The notes below the pieces were generated by a model. That model was not told the DNA's origin. It made no database searches and was given only the letters and a program-made list of their open reading frames with translations. A stretch of DNA of 64,000 nucleotides, from contig NZ_FWWU01000006.1 in the NCBI RefSeq assembly GCF_900176165.1, positions 248,001 through 312,000 on the forward strand. Reading direction: 5' to 3'. This DNA is from Deinococcus hopiensis KR-140. GTDB taxonomy: Bacteria > Deinococcota > Deinococci > Deinococcales > Deinococcaceae. This document shows positions 44,361 to 53,397 of this stretch, in pieces (position 1 is the first letter of the stretch; every line of letters begins with the position of its first letter). Both the position numbers and the translations under genes were made by a program.

Positions 44361-45569
44361 AGCAACCTCCCGCTCGGTCGGCACTTGACCGCCAAGCCAG
44401 GACATAAGGCGTGGTCCGCCGGAGCGGACCGAAAGACATCAACCACCTGCGTCTTTGTCGTCAACTCATCTTATGCAGCACTTCTCCCATGTCACCGACG
44501 GCAGTGTAGAGGAAAAACTGCGGCTGGGTAGCCACGGATGCATCCCACGCCCACTGCTCAGCGCCTCCGGGACGGGGCGCCTACTGCTGGTGATGAGGTG
44601 CGCTGTTCTTGCACCCGAGGACAAGCGGCTTCTGGGAAAGACTCCAGCTGGTGGAGCCTCTCCGCCTGGCGAGGTGCCAGGTGGCATGGCCCTGAGTGGA
44701 AGGCGCCCCATCACGCTTCTCCCTGCCCGGATGAGGGTGAGGCCCGAAGGTGGCGGTGCATCCGCGTTGGACCGCGGGCACACAGCAGAGTGGTCACGGC
44801 GTAGGCCGCGCCCCTTCGTGCTCACGAGGAGCGCCATTGACATGGGAATGCAGCGCTTTTGGGTGCTCACACTGGGCCAGGGAGTCTTGCAGTCCGAGCG
44901 GGTGCATTTCGTGTCACCCAGGCGTCATGACCAGCGTGATCTGGTGGGTGCGGCAAGTGGAACACTCACTTGCCGGTTCTCCTCACGCTTCAGCTGATCC
45001 CCTGAAGCGTCTTCTTCCTGCTCACACGTCACCCATCCTGCCAGCTCAAGGGGATCCTGGCAGGGTGTTTTCCCAGGTCTGCTGGGCGGCCGCGACTTGT
45101 TCCAGGGCCTGGGCATTAGGCGCTGAACGCAGGGCAGGCGAGGACATCGGCAGACTGTTCTGGGATGTCGTGACCGCTTCGCGTGCTGCCACAGGCCGTG
45201 ATTTCAGCACCGCAGAGACCCCCAGGCACTCACCAGGGCACTTACCCAGGGCTACACCGGCACCTCCAATCCCGAGAACCTGGACGGGTGAGCTCAGGCA
45301 CCCCCCCATCGCCCTGGCACGCAGCTGGGTGCCCGAGTCCCCCGGGCAGCTGACTTGGACCTTGGGTTTCCCGGGTGATCGGAAGGAGGAACTCGGCCGT
45401 GCCGAGGCCGTCTCCCACGCGGCGATGCGCCCGTCCTTTAAAAAAACGTCCTTCAAGCCGCATCTTCACGGGCGCTTCGTCATTCCACCCCAGCACAACG
45501 GAGCGTGCGTCCATTCAACGGTCACCTGATCTGAAGACCAGCGGAAATCCCTTGATAAACTGCCTTCCT
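44361..45569. other. 1.2 kb without a supported gene
   Basis: Long minus and plus frames here are compositionally poor. A hairpin CGGCAAGTG/CACTTGCCG lies at 44951-44975. The segment 44635-44720 contains GTGGAAGGCGCCCC, weakly like repeat family 2. The regulator at 45570 begins at the right end. Confidence 0.35.
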
Positions 45570-47627
45570 ATGCCACACGGGTCAGTCTGGCAGTTCCATA
45601 TGCTTGGACATCACCGCTTGCTCTCCCCAGACGGAGAAACCAGGCGGTGCGAGCGTAAACCGCTGGCTGTGCTGTCGTTTCTGGCATTGGAAGGGCCCAC
45701 TTCACGTTCCCGTATGGCGGGCCTCCTGTGGCCGGAGACGCAAGAGGGCACGGCGCGCAACAACCTCGTGCAGCTGCTGCGCAGAATGAAGCAGACCTAC
45801 GGGGAGAATCTCGTCCGGTTGTCCGATCCGCTGGAGTTGGGTCCACAGGTGCGGGTCGAACTTCCCCTGTGGTTCGCAGGGACCGCTGTCGGCGCAGACG
45901 CGTCGCCGCTCCTCGCTGGCGACCTCCTGGACGACGTGGATTTTGACGGCATGCCAGATCTGGAAGACTGGCTGTTGGCCCAGCGGGAACGGGTGGACGC
46001 GGCGCGGACAGCCGCGCTTGTGAAGGCCGCTCAACAGTTTGAGGCCGAGGCGCAGTGGGCGGAAGCCATCGGGGTCACCCAGGCGCTGCTTGCCCAGAAC
46101 GCCCTGTCAGAAGACCATTACCGCCGGTTGATGCGCTTGCAGTACCTCAGCAATGACCGTACGGCGGCACTCCAAACCTACCAGCGGTGCCGGCAGATGC
46201 TCTGGCAGGAGCTTAGGGTTGAACCGATGCCCGTCACCACGATTCTCGCTCAGGAGATCGAAAAAGGCAGCGTTGATCTGCGCCCTCAACCGAAAGCGGT
46301 CCAGTTGCCTTTGGCCGTTCAGCGCCCTCCGGTGCTGGTCGGCCGGTCCGCCGCCTGGCAGGCCCTTGAAGAAGGCTGGCGCCGGGGTCAGTTCATCGTG
46401 CTGGCCGGCGTCCCTGGTGTCGGGAAGTCACGCCTGATGCACGACTTTGTGGCGGCGAAAGGAAAGGCGCTTCGGATAGAAGCGAGGCCTGGGGATATGC
46501 TGGTGCCTTATTCCACAACAGCCCGGAATCTTCAGGCGATCCTGGTGGCAAATCCGCATTACCGTCTGAACGCGTGGCAGCGGCGGGCCCTGGCGCCACT
46601 CCTTCCGCAGTATCTGGAAGACGGCGATCTGGACCTGCCGAACGAAATGCCTTTAAATGCAGTGATTCAGGACATTTTCCAGATGGGCGTCCGGGACGTT
46701 GAGGCCATTGTCTATGAAGATATGCAGTATGCCGATCTGGCTTCGATCGAAGCGGGACTGATCTACATCTCAAGTGCCTTTCCATTGGGCAGGGCCAGCG
46801 GCATTCCGCACATGCTCTGCACGGTCCGCACCGATGAACTGAATGCCGGTACGGCGGAAGTTTTCCGTCAGATGACCCTGGATGGTCTGGCGGTCCAGAT
46901 CGAGCTTCCAGCGCTGGGCGAACACGACGTTTCCACCCTGCTGCGGCAGTTGGATGTCCCCCTGGGGGAAGGCATCGAGCGCCGCCTGGTTCAGTTCGCG
47001 GGCGGAAACCCCTTGTACCTGTTGGAGACGGTTCGCAACCTGATTGAAAACGGCACGTCCCTGCAGCGCCTGCCGGACCGCTTGCCAGTTCCGGAAAGGG
47101 TCTCCCAAATCATTGAGCGCCGTCTGGGGCGGCTCTCTACGGGCGCGCTCAATACTGCCCGGGCCGCGAGCATCCTGCAGAGCGACTTCTCCATTGAGTT
47201 GGTCTCCGAGGTGCTGGGCGCCCCCTTGTTTGATGTGGCCCGTCACTGGGAGGAGCTTGAAGCGGCGCAGATCATGACTGGCGGTCACTTCGCCCATGAC
47301 CTGATTTACGAAGCGATTCTGATGGGTATTCCCGACCCTGTCTTGCGGCTTTTTCACCGCAGCGCTGCGCGCGCGCTGCTCCGGAGCGGGGCCTCAAAGG
47401 CGCGCATTGCCATTCACTGGCACCAGGGGGGCGTGCTGAACGAAGCCGCGCCTCTGTATGTCGAAGCGGCGCAGGAAGCGTTCCGCTTGACGCGCTTGCA
47501 GGAGGCTCGGCATTTCATCGAGCTCGCCGCGCAGCTGTTCTCCGATCAGCGTGATCGCGACCAGGCGAACACCGTTCGCCGAATGGGCGAGGCCCTGATG
47601 GGCACGGGAGCTGTCCCTCAGCCCTAA
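45570..47627 (+). CDS. Winged helix-BTAD-AAA transcriptional regulator (SARP/MalT-like)
   Basis: This 685-aa protein starts at ATG 45570, with TAAACT 8 nt upstream and no ribosome site, so it is probably leaderless. The N-terminal winged helix and BTAD are seen in MLGHHRLLSPDGETRRCERK, AGLLWPETQEGTARNNLVQL and AALQTYQRCRQMLWQELRVE. An ATPase with P-loop GVPGVGKS (residues 280-287) follows, then Walker B-like VEAIVYEDMQYAD and a C-terminal helical region. The order winged helix-BTAD-AAA is the standard one, opposite to the protein at 32850. It ends short of the long TPR array of larger relatives; an IS66 fragment follows 20 bp later. Confidence 0.88.
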   Translation: MPHGSVWQFHMLGHHRLLSPDGETRRCERKPLAVLSFLALEGPTSRSRMAGLLWPETQEGTARNNLVQLLRRMKQTYGENLVRLSDPLELGPQVRVELPLWFAGTAVGADASPLLAGDLLDDVDFDGMPDLEDWLLAQRERVDAARTAALVKAAQQFEAEAQWAEAIGVTQALLAQNALSEDHYRRLMRLQYLSNDRTAALQTYQRCRQMLWQELRVEPMPVTTILAQEIEKGSVDLRPQPKAVQLPLAVQRPPVLVGRSAAWQALEEGWRRGQFIVLAGVPGVGKSRLMHDFVAAKGKALRIEARPGDMLVPYSTTARNLQAILVANPHYRLNAWQRRALAPLLPQYLEDGDLDLPNEMPLNAVIQDIFQMGVRDVEAIVYEDMQYADLASIEAGLIYISSAFPLGRASGIPHMLCTVRTDELNAGTAEVFRQMTLDGLAVQIELPALGEHDVSTLLRQLDVPLGEGIERRLVQFAGGNPLYLLETVRNLIENGTSLQRLPDRLPVPERVSQIIERRLGRLSTGALNTARAASILQSDFSIELVSEVLGAPLFDVARHWEELEAAQIMTGGHFAHDLIYEAILMGIPDPVLRLFHRSAARALLRSGASKARIAIHWHQGGVLNEAAPLYVEAAQEAFRLTRLQEARHFIELAAQLFSDQRDRDQANTVRRMGEALMGTGAVPQP

Positions 47628-47649
47628 CGCTTTCCCCGGCCAGAGGATG

Positions 47650-48150
47650 CACAACGGCTGGGCAGGAGAACCGCGCGCCGCACTCCGGCCTGTCTACCAC
47701 CAACGCAAGGTCCAGATCTCGCGTCAAGCGGAGAGAACCGCATTCCTGGTTCGCATTGATGCCCTTCCGGAAGCGGGGGTGGTCTTCACCCCCGCAGGAG
47801 AGCCGGTTGTGAAGCAGCGGGGACGGATGAGGCAATCCCTGGGGCGCGACCTCGCGCTGCGATGTCAGAAGCGCCGGGACAAGGCGCGACGCTTCCTCCA
47901 CGAAGAAGGGGTAGCCCTTGGCAGCAATCAGGCCGAGCGTGACTTCCGAACGGTGAGCGTGAAGCGCAAGATCTCCGGTGGTTTTCGTTCTGTTGGAGGT
48001 GGGAAAAACGTGGTTACCCACCACGGGAATAGACCTTGCAGTGGGGAGTTACCCTGGTTTTTCGCAGTTCGGACAGGCGTCGTCGCAGATGCCCCTACTC
48101 TACCCGCTCATCCAAATCCAGGCCCCCTGCTGGGCAGTGACGGAGAATTT
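47650..48150 (+). mobile_element. IS66-family fragments (3' part of tnpC plus a 5' end)
   Basis: On the plus strand, RGRMRQSLGRDLALRCQKRR, RFLHEEGVALGSNQAERDF and RTVSVKRKISGGFRSVGGG match the C-terminal part of IS66 TnpC, including the last catalytic Glu in NQAERD. From 48040 to 48150 the minus strand instead carries the 5' end of an IS66 tnpC (ICDDACPNCEKPG), like the fragment at 29560-29650. The two pieces face each other, so the locus is a rearranged remnant. Confidence 0.65.
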
Positions 48151-48421
48151 CCATTGCCCTCACCGTAGATACGGCCAGCTTTGAACGTACCCGGCGTCCC
48201 CACGGCGCGCCATCACATCCAGGCCTTTGGTGCCCGCGCCACGCCGGTGGTGCCAGGAACAGGCAGCGGAAGGACGTGAAGGGCAGTGGCTTCTGGACCG
48301 GTGGACGGCGCGTCGATCAGTAATGCGCGCAGCATCCTCTCTTTCTGGGCGGTTGTGCCCAGCAGTCTGACCGCAGGTGCCGGGCTCGAACGTTGCTGTG
48401 CGCCGGGACAGGCGCCACGGG
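48151..48421 (-). other. Weak minus-strand ORF, no supported gene
   Basis: A frame from 48425 (RLLGTTAQKERMLRALLIDA) runs to 48213 directly after the DUF4865 gene. It may be the remnant of a fourth operon gene but has no recognisable domain. Confidence 0.25.
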
Positions 48422-49030
48422 TCAACGTGGCTGTGAGGGGAGGTTCGGTGCCTGAGGGGCCAGGTACAGCTGATCGATGCCGGGTTGTGAGACGTGCAGC
48501 ACTGCGTACTGCACGTCATCTTCGTTGGGCACAACGTCCGTCCAGAGGGTGAAGTGGACGATTTCCCAGGCCTGTGGATCAAAGGCAACGGCCGTGGCGT
48601 ACACCTGGGAGAGGGCGGCGCGCTCCAAGGCCTGAGCGAGATGACGGTCCAGAACGCCGTGCAGTTCATCGTCGGGAGGGATGCGGTCGGTGCGCCGGGA
48701 GGCCGCGACAGGCTGCTGCGTGGCCGCTTGACCCGGCAGATACTGAAGGCCGATGTACCGGCGCACGGCCGGCCGGCCGAAGGAGCCCGAAAGTCCCTTG
48801 AAGCCTTCGCCCAGCAGGAACTGACTGATCCCGTCGGGATTGGCCCAGAGGTAGAAAGGGGCGTACTGGTGAATGGTGGAGCCCTGCTCGCCGCGGAAAC
48901 GAACGCAGTAGGCTTTCAGACCCAGCCCCGGAAATTGGTCGGTGGCGTGCCCTTTGGTCGCGACGCGGTGACGGATGATCTGCATGTCGTAGTCGGCAGG
49001 CAGCGTGAATTCATATTGCATGGCGTGCAT
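48422..49030 (-). CDS. DUF4865 family protein
   Basis: This 202-aa protein starts MHAMQYEFTLPADYDMQIIR at 49030, with AAGGAG 7 nt upstream. The opening and the segment FPGLGLKAYCVRFRGEQGST with YAPFYLWANPDGISQFLLGE are characteristic of DUF4865, predicted to adopt a ferredoxin-like or NIPSNAP-like fold. No catalytic residue is known. It is the third gene of an operon with a cupin and a tautomerase, with 16 bp to the cupin stop. Confidence 0.8.
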   Translation of the reverse strand: MHAMQYEFTLPADYDMQIIRHRVATKGHATDQFPGLGLKAYCVRFRGEQGSTIHQYAPFYLWANPDGISQFLLGEGFKGLSGSFGRPAVRRYIGLQYLPGQAATQQPVAASRRTDRIPPDDELHGVLDRHLAQALERAALSQVYATAVAFDPQAWEIVHFTLWTDVVPNEDDVQYAVLHVSQPGIDQLYLAPQAPNLPSQPR

Positions 49031-49046
49031 GGTCGTGCTCCTTGGT

Positions 49047-49451
49047 TTAGCGGGGGAGCAGGTGGTCGTCACCGTCGGCGACGTGCGCGAGCCACTGCGT
49101 GGCTTGTGATGCGGCCGCTGGTTGAACGGCCAGGTGCTGCATCAGGCTGTCGGGCGCGGCGCCATGCCAGTGTTCCTCGCCGGCCTGGACAATGAAGGTG
49201 TCGCCCTGATTCATGACCTGAGGGGTTTCGCCTTTGCGCCGCAGGAGGCCGCGGCCGAGCGTGACCACCAGGATCTGCTCGTGAGGGTGGATATGCCACG
49301 CTGTCCGGGCGCCGGGCGTGAAGGTCACCCGTAGGATTTTCGTCTCGATGTCCGGGGCGTCCGGGGTAAGCGCGTCCACCCACACCTGACCGGTGAAGAG
49401 CGCTGCTGGCCCTGGCGCTGTGGTTAAGTCGCTGACTTTCCGGCTGTACAT
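49047..49451 (-). CDS. Cupin-domain protein ((R)-mandelonitrile lyase/quercetinase-like)
   Basis: The protein is 134 aa with one cupin barrel. Metal ligands are in AWHIHPHEQIL (two His and a Glu) and GEEHWHGAAP. The length and MYSRKVSDL start match small manganese cupins annotated as (R)-mandelonitrile lyases. GGAGG is 4 nt ahead of the ATG. The ATG overlaps the tautomerase stop (TGATG), so the two are coupled. The substrate cannot be assigned. Confidence 0.88.
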   Translation of the reverse strand: MYSRKVSDLTTAPGPAALFTGQVWVDALTPDAPDIETKILRVTFTPGARTAWHIHPHEQILVVTLGRGLLRRKGETPQVMNQGDTFIVQAGEEHWHGAAPDSLMQHLAVQPAAASQATQWLAHVADGDDHLLPR

Positions 49452-49867
49452 CAGGCCTCCTGAAGGTGTCCCGGTACCGGTGCTGACCCGAGCATCTGGG
49501 CGACGCCGCATCCGAATGACCAGTCTTCCGCGGTGTTCATCGTGATCGTCACCATCACGTCCTCGGGGCGTAACCCCAGGGAATCGGACAGTTTCTGAGT
49601 CAGGCACCGGTAGAACGAGGTCTTGGTGGTGGTCGAGCGGGCGCGTCCAGCGGTGATGCCGATAAAGACCTGATTGCGGCTGCGCTGGATGCCGAGGTAC
49701 TGGGCGTCGAAGTAAAATTCACTTTCCATGTGCTGATGGATGACCTGAAAGCGGTCATCTGGCGGGACCTCGAACGCTTCGACAAGTGCCTCGTGGACAC
49801 TGTCTGCGAGTTGTTTGAGGTACGCCGGGGATTTGCCCTGGAGCAGCGAGAGGCGAACAAACGGCAT
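49451..49867 (-). CDS. Tautomerase-family protein (4-oxalocrotonate tautomerase superfamily)
   Basis: This 138-aa protein begins MPFVRLSLLQGKSPAYLKQL at 49867, with AAGGAGG 8 nt upstream. Pro-2, exposed after Met removal, is the catalytic base in this family. Two beta-alpha-beta units are visible: VRLSLLQGK...VHEALVEAF and NQVFIGITAGRARSTTTKTS, FYRCLTQKLSDSLG. It is the first gene of the tautomerase-cupin-DUF4865 operon, whose promoter region has two dyads at 49934-49982. Confidence 0.88.
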   Translation of the reverse strand: MPFVRLSLLQGKSPAYLKQLADSVHEALVEAFEVPPDDRFQVIHQHMESEFYFDAQYLGIQRSRNQVFIGITAGRARSTTTKTSFYRCLTQKLSDSLGLRPEDVMVTITMNTAEDWSFGCGVAQMLGSAPVPGHLQEA

Positions 49868-49933
49868 AGGGTGGCCCTCCTTGGAAGCTGGAAGCGCGGA
49901 TGCGCCGATACGCTGATGGTATGGCGCAGAGAT

Positions 49934-49982
49934 CTTGCGGTCTATCGCAAGTTCTTGCAGGTATTGTTCTAAAAAGTAGAAC
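49934..49982. promoter_or_regulatory. Two dyads in the divergent promoter region
   Basis: CTTGCG-6 nt-CGCAAG (49934-49951) and GTTCT-7 nt-AGAAC (49966-49982) lie 70-115 bp upstream of the tautomerase start. The first is a candidate LysR or TetR operator. No binding can be proven from sequence. The long leader before PhzF (50408) may also use this region. Confidence 0.5.
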
Positions 49983-50407
49983 GTTAGGGGTTGGCCGCCA
50001 TCCAACGGCAAGCCCCAGCGCCGGGCAGACCAAACCACGGGGCGGCTCACCTCTTGGCGGGGAACTGCCCGCCCCTGGTACCTGGCCGTTGCGCTTAGGG
50101 GCGTGACAGCTGCAAACCAGCAGGGGAGAGGGCAGAGGTGCGCCGCTCCGCCGCCTCACCGGGGCCGCGGGTGGGAGGCTACACTCCTCCTCGGCGCAAG
50201 TGCAGCGGCGGACGAACAGGCACACCGTTTCGTTTTATAGAACGGTCCCTTCTCAAAAAAGGGATGGACCGGACCTCAACCCATCACTACACTGCCTGTG
50301 GAATTCCGCATTCGGAAGCGCTGGGCGACCAGCCGGTTGCGTCGCCGGACAATCCAGCGCTGCTCATCTGCATCACAGTGTCTGAAAGGATCAGGCAAGG
50401 GAGAGTC
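49983..50407. other. Long intergenic region, no gene seen
   Basis: This spans the gap between the tautomerase operon and PhzF. A TTTTATAGAACGG stretch near 50234 is the AT-richest spot and may hold promoter elements. Confidence 0.3.
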
Positions 50408-51304
50408 ATGGAACAGGATCACGTGCACGCCAGTGTTGTGAACGCCTTTACGATGAATGGCGCGGGAGGCAATCCTGCTGGGGTGGTTTTGGACGCAGGT
50501 CGGCTGACCAGAGCCCAGAAACAAAGCGTTGCAGCAAAAATGGGGCTCTCGGAAACCGCGTTTGTTTCTCCTTCCGCAACGGCTGACTTTAAACTGGAAT
50601 TCTTCACCCCCACGCGCCAGATCGCGCATTGTGGGCACGCAACGATCGCAACGTTCTCCCTCCTGGCGCAACAAGGGCAGCTGCGTGGGCAGACGAGTTC
50701 GAAAGAGACCATCGATGGACGGCGCGAAATCATGCTGGATGGTGACCGCGTGTACATGCAGCAGTTGGCGCCGAAATTCACGCCGCTGGGTGAAACTTCC
50801 GTGACGCTGCCGCAGGTGTTGGGGGCCTTGGGGCTCACGCCCGACGAGTTGCTTTCCGGCGCCGCGCCCCTGGTGGTCAATACCGGAAACGCCTTCCTGG
50901 TGATCGGGGTGAACTCAAATGCCGTGTTGGCCGGGCTGCAACCCGATATGGAGAAGATCGGCGAAATCAGTGACGCGCTGCAGCTGATCGGCGTCTATGC
51001 GTTCGCACCAGCCGTGCAGAATCCCAACCATCACGCTGACGCGCGGATGTTCGCGCCGCTCTACGGCATTCCTGAGGAGGCGGCCACAGGAATGGCCGCG
51101 GGACCACTGGGAGCGTACCTCCATCAGATTCTGGGCGTGCAGGCCAACCCCATATTGATTGGCCAGGGGGCCCACATGACGCCCCCCTCGCCCAGCGAAC
51201 TCGAAGTGCACCTTTCTGTAGCGCCGGGCGTCATCACCGCCGTCACCGTTGGAGGACGGGCCACAAAGCGGGAAAGCCGTGACTTCCGCCTCAGCGAACT
51301 CTGA
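50408..51304 (+). CDS. PhzF-family isomerase/epimerase
   Basis: This 298-aa protein follows the PhzF pattern: VVNAFTMNGAGGNPAGVV, MGLSETAFVSPS (catalytic Glu), FTPTRQIAHCGHATIATFSL and AATGMAAGPLGAYLHQ. PhzF-type enzymes have a diaminopimelate epimerase-like fold; some isomerise phenazine precursors, many are uncharacterised. GGGAG lies 4 nt before the ATG at 50408. The neighbouring LysR, tautomerase and cupin suggest a shared small-molecule pathway. Confidence 0.9.
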   Translation: MEQDHVHASVVNAFTMNGAGGNPAGVVLDAGRLTRAQKQSVAAKMGLSETAFVSPSATADFKLEFFTPTRQIAHCGHATIATFSLLAQQGQLRGQTSSKETIDGRREIMLDGDRVYMQQLAPKFTPLGETSVTLPQVLGALGLTPDELLSGAAPLVVNTGNAFLVIGVNSNAVLAGLQPDMEKIGEISDALQLIGVYAFAPAVQNPNHHADARMFAPLYGIPEEAATGMAAGPLGAYLHQILGVQANPILIGQGAHMTPPSPSELEVHLSVAPGVITAVTVGGRATKRESRDFRLSEL

Positions 51305-51306
51305 TG

Positions 51307-51400
51307 CAGTTTCCGGATCGTCCGTTCCATCCGCGGCGCAGCGTTGCGCGTCCGCTCGGGGTGGCCCGTGATTTCAACACGGATAAACTGGAATCCTAAG
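51307..51400 (-). repeat. Dispersed repeat, family 1 (partial)
   Basis: On the minus strand TTCCAGTTTATCCGTGTTGA, AATCACGGGCCACCCCGAG and GGATGGAACGGACGATCCG correspond to family 1. It begins 2 bp after the PhzF stop and may help end its transcript. Confidence 0.55.
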
Positions 51401-51630
51401 GATTCCCCTGCCGGCTCTCCAGACGGGGTCGCCCTTGAGAACCTCACGGCCTGAGCCGCCGGCACCAGCGCCTCGAAGCCGCGGTAGGTCCGCCGGCGAG
51501 GGGCCCCCTGAGTCAGGGCAAATGGAAGGCGCACTTTCCCCCACCCTCCCCTGGGTTTGCCGGGAGCGCCTCCACAGGTCTGTTCGGGAGAAGAGAAGGA
51601 TCAGTGGTCATATTTTGATAGAATCAAATG

Positions 51631-52509
51631 ATGAGGCGGCATACCAACCTTGATATGGACGCGCTGAGGACACTGGTCTACGGCGTCGATCTGGGCAGCT
51701 TCAGTCAAGCGGCGCTCAAACTGTCGCGGTCACCGTCGGCCATCAGCACCCAACTCAAAAAGCTGGAAGCCCAGGTGGGAACCGAACTGCTGCGCAAATC
51801 GGGACGTGGCCTGGTCCTGACAGACGCCGGTGAGTCGTTCCTGGTGTATGCCCGCCGCCTTCTGGAACTGAACGACGAGGCCGTGGCCGCAGTTCGCGGC
51901 AGTAAAATGGAAGGTGCGGTCCGCCTGGGCGTCCAGGAGGACTTCGGTGAATCACTGCTTCCGCAGGTGCTCGGCGCCTTCGCACGCTCACATCCCAGAG
52001 TCAACATCCAGGTGCGGATCACCCGCAACGCCGACCTCCTCGCTGGGGTAAATAAGGGAGAACTCGACCTCGCGCTGGCATGGGGTGAAACCCGAACAGC
52101 CTACGTGGAGTCCCTGGCCACCCTCCCCGTCCGCTGGTTTGGTCCGCGGGAACCGGCCCAGGTCCTTCGGCATCCTCTGCCTCTGGCCGTATTTGAAAGC
52201 CCCTGCCTTTTCCGCACACTGGCGACGGCCTGCCTCGACGCCGTGGGCATCCCCTGGAAGGTAACGTTCACCAGCCCCAGTCTGGCAGGACTGTGGGCTG
52301 CCCTCTCTGCGGGTCTTGGCGTCACACCCCGCACCGCGTTGGGGGTGCCCCAGGGTGTGCGGCCGCTGGATCACGCGGACTTGCCTGATCTTCCCAGAAT
52401 CGCTTTGAGCCTGCACCGTTCAGAAGCAACGGCGTCGCCAGCCGTAGCGCGCCTCACGGAACTGGTCAAACAGACCGTGGACGACGTGATCGAACAGCGC
52501 GCAATCTAG
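51631..52509 (+). CDS. LysR-family transcriptional regulator
   Basis: The protein has 292 aa. The N-terminal winged helix reads MDALRTLVYGVDLGSFSQAA, LKLSRSPSAISTQLKKLEAQ, VGTELLRKSGRGLVLT. The effector domain is type-2 periplasmic-binding-protein-like (RLGVQEDFGESLLPQVLGAF, GELDLALAWGE, GLWAALSAGLGVTPRTAL). TAGAAT lies 6 nt upstream of the second of two adjacent ATGs, which favours leaderless start at 51631. It probably regulates PhzF and the tautomerase operon. The inducer is unknown. Confidence 0.9.
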   Translation: MRRHTNLDMDALRTLVYGVDLGSFSQAALKLSRSPSAISTQLKKLEAQVGTELLRKSGRGLVLTDAGESFLVYARRLLELNDEAVAAVRGSKMEGAVRLGVQEDFGESLLPQVLGAFARSHPRVNIQVRITRNADLLAGVNKGELDLALAWGETRTAYVESLATLPVRWFGPREPAQVLRHPLPLAVFESPCLFRTLATACLDAVGIPWKVTFTSPSLAGLWAALSAGLGVTPRTALGVPQGVRPLDHADLPDLPRIALSLHRSEATASPAVARLTELVKQTVDDVIEQRAI

Positions 52510-53397
52510 GCACTGCAGCGAGTTCTGTGAGGTGGCTGCGCGGCATTGGGTGAGGGAAAGGCAGAACCGCTGCGGCCACGCGGGTCGGCGGCACCCACGC
52601 GCGAGATGTGGGTACAGCGCCTCCCCGTACTGAAGTGCGGGGCCTACCTGCAGCGGCGTCCGTCAGGACGCCCTGCTCCTCGTCAGCGGGTCGCGCTCTC
52701 CCGGAGGGCCCCACCGCGCTCTCCTCTGTCCACGTTTAAAGCTTCCCGTGGTGTTCTGACCAGAACATGTGTCCTGCTGCAGGACATGCGGAGCTGGGAA
52801 CGCCATGGGCGTCAAGTGCTGGACCTGCTGTTCTCCAGTTTCGGGGCCTTACCGAACCGGGCCAACTCCCTGATGAGGCAGACCTGGTTCCACCAGCACC
52901 TCATCCCGAAGAAGGGCGCCCTCTTCTTCCATCAACACCCAGGCCAGGACCAGGCCTGGAAGAAAAAGCCCAAGGGCGAACGCCAGAAGGAGGGGGGAGG
53001 TCCGCTCTTCCGGTGGTCTGGCGACCACGACGGCTGCCTGCACAGGGAGACGCGCGCTGCAAGCCGCAAAGGCGCTCCCTCCACCACGGGCAAACCTCCA
53101 GCACGCGTGAGCAGAGGGGGGCGCAAGGGATGATCCGGAAACTGTATTTCTTCTCCTGGAGCCGCCTGCCGATCTGGTGCTCCACCACCTACACTGGGGT
53201 GTCCGCTTCCTCCACACGGAGGGCGTCACGCACGGCGACGGGAGTGTCAAGAGGGGTCTGTCAAGTTCGTAGGGTGAGGCGAGCAAGTTTTCGCCTGGCC
53301 GCTGTGCCGGAGAAGGTCGAGCTCACTCCGCCCTTCCCGGGAGGTGGCGTCCAGGGCGGTGCAGCTGCCCGGTTTCATTGTTTGTCATCGCGGCACT
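52510..53397. other. 0.9 kb without a supported gene
   Basis: A minus frame includes a hydrophobic stretch (LLLAFALGLFLPGLVLAWVL) near 52950, but upstream sequence does not support a gene. Plus-strand frames are shadows. Nothing else was recognised. Confidence 0.35.

Noticed and set aside
44750..45529. 259-codon plus ORF upstream of the second BTAD regulator
   Set aside because: Composition is not coding-like and there is no ribosome site or domain.
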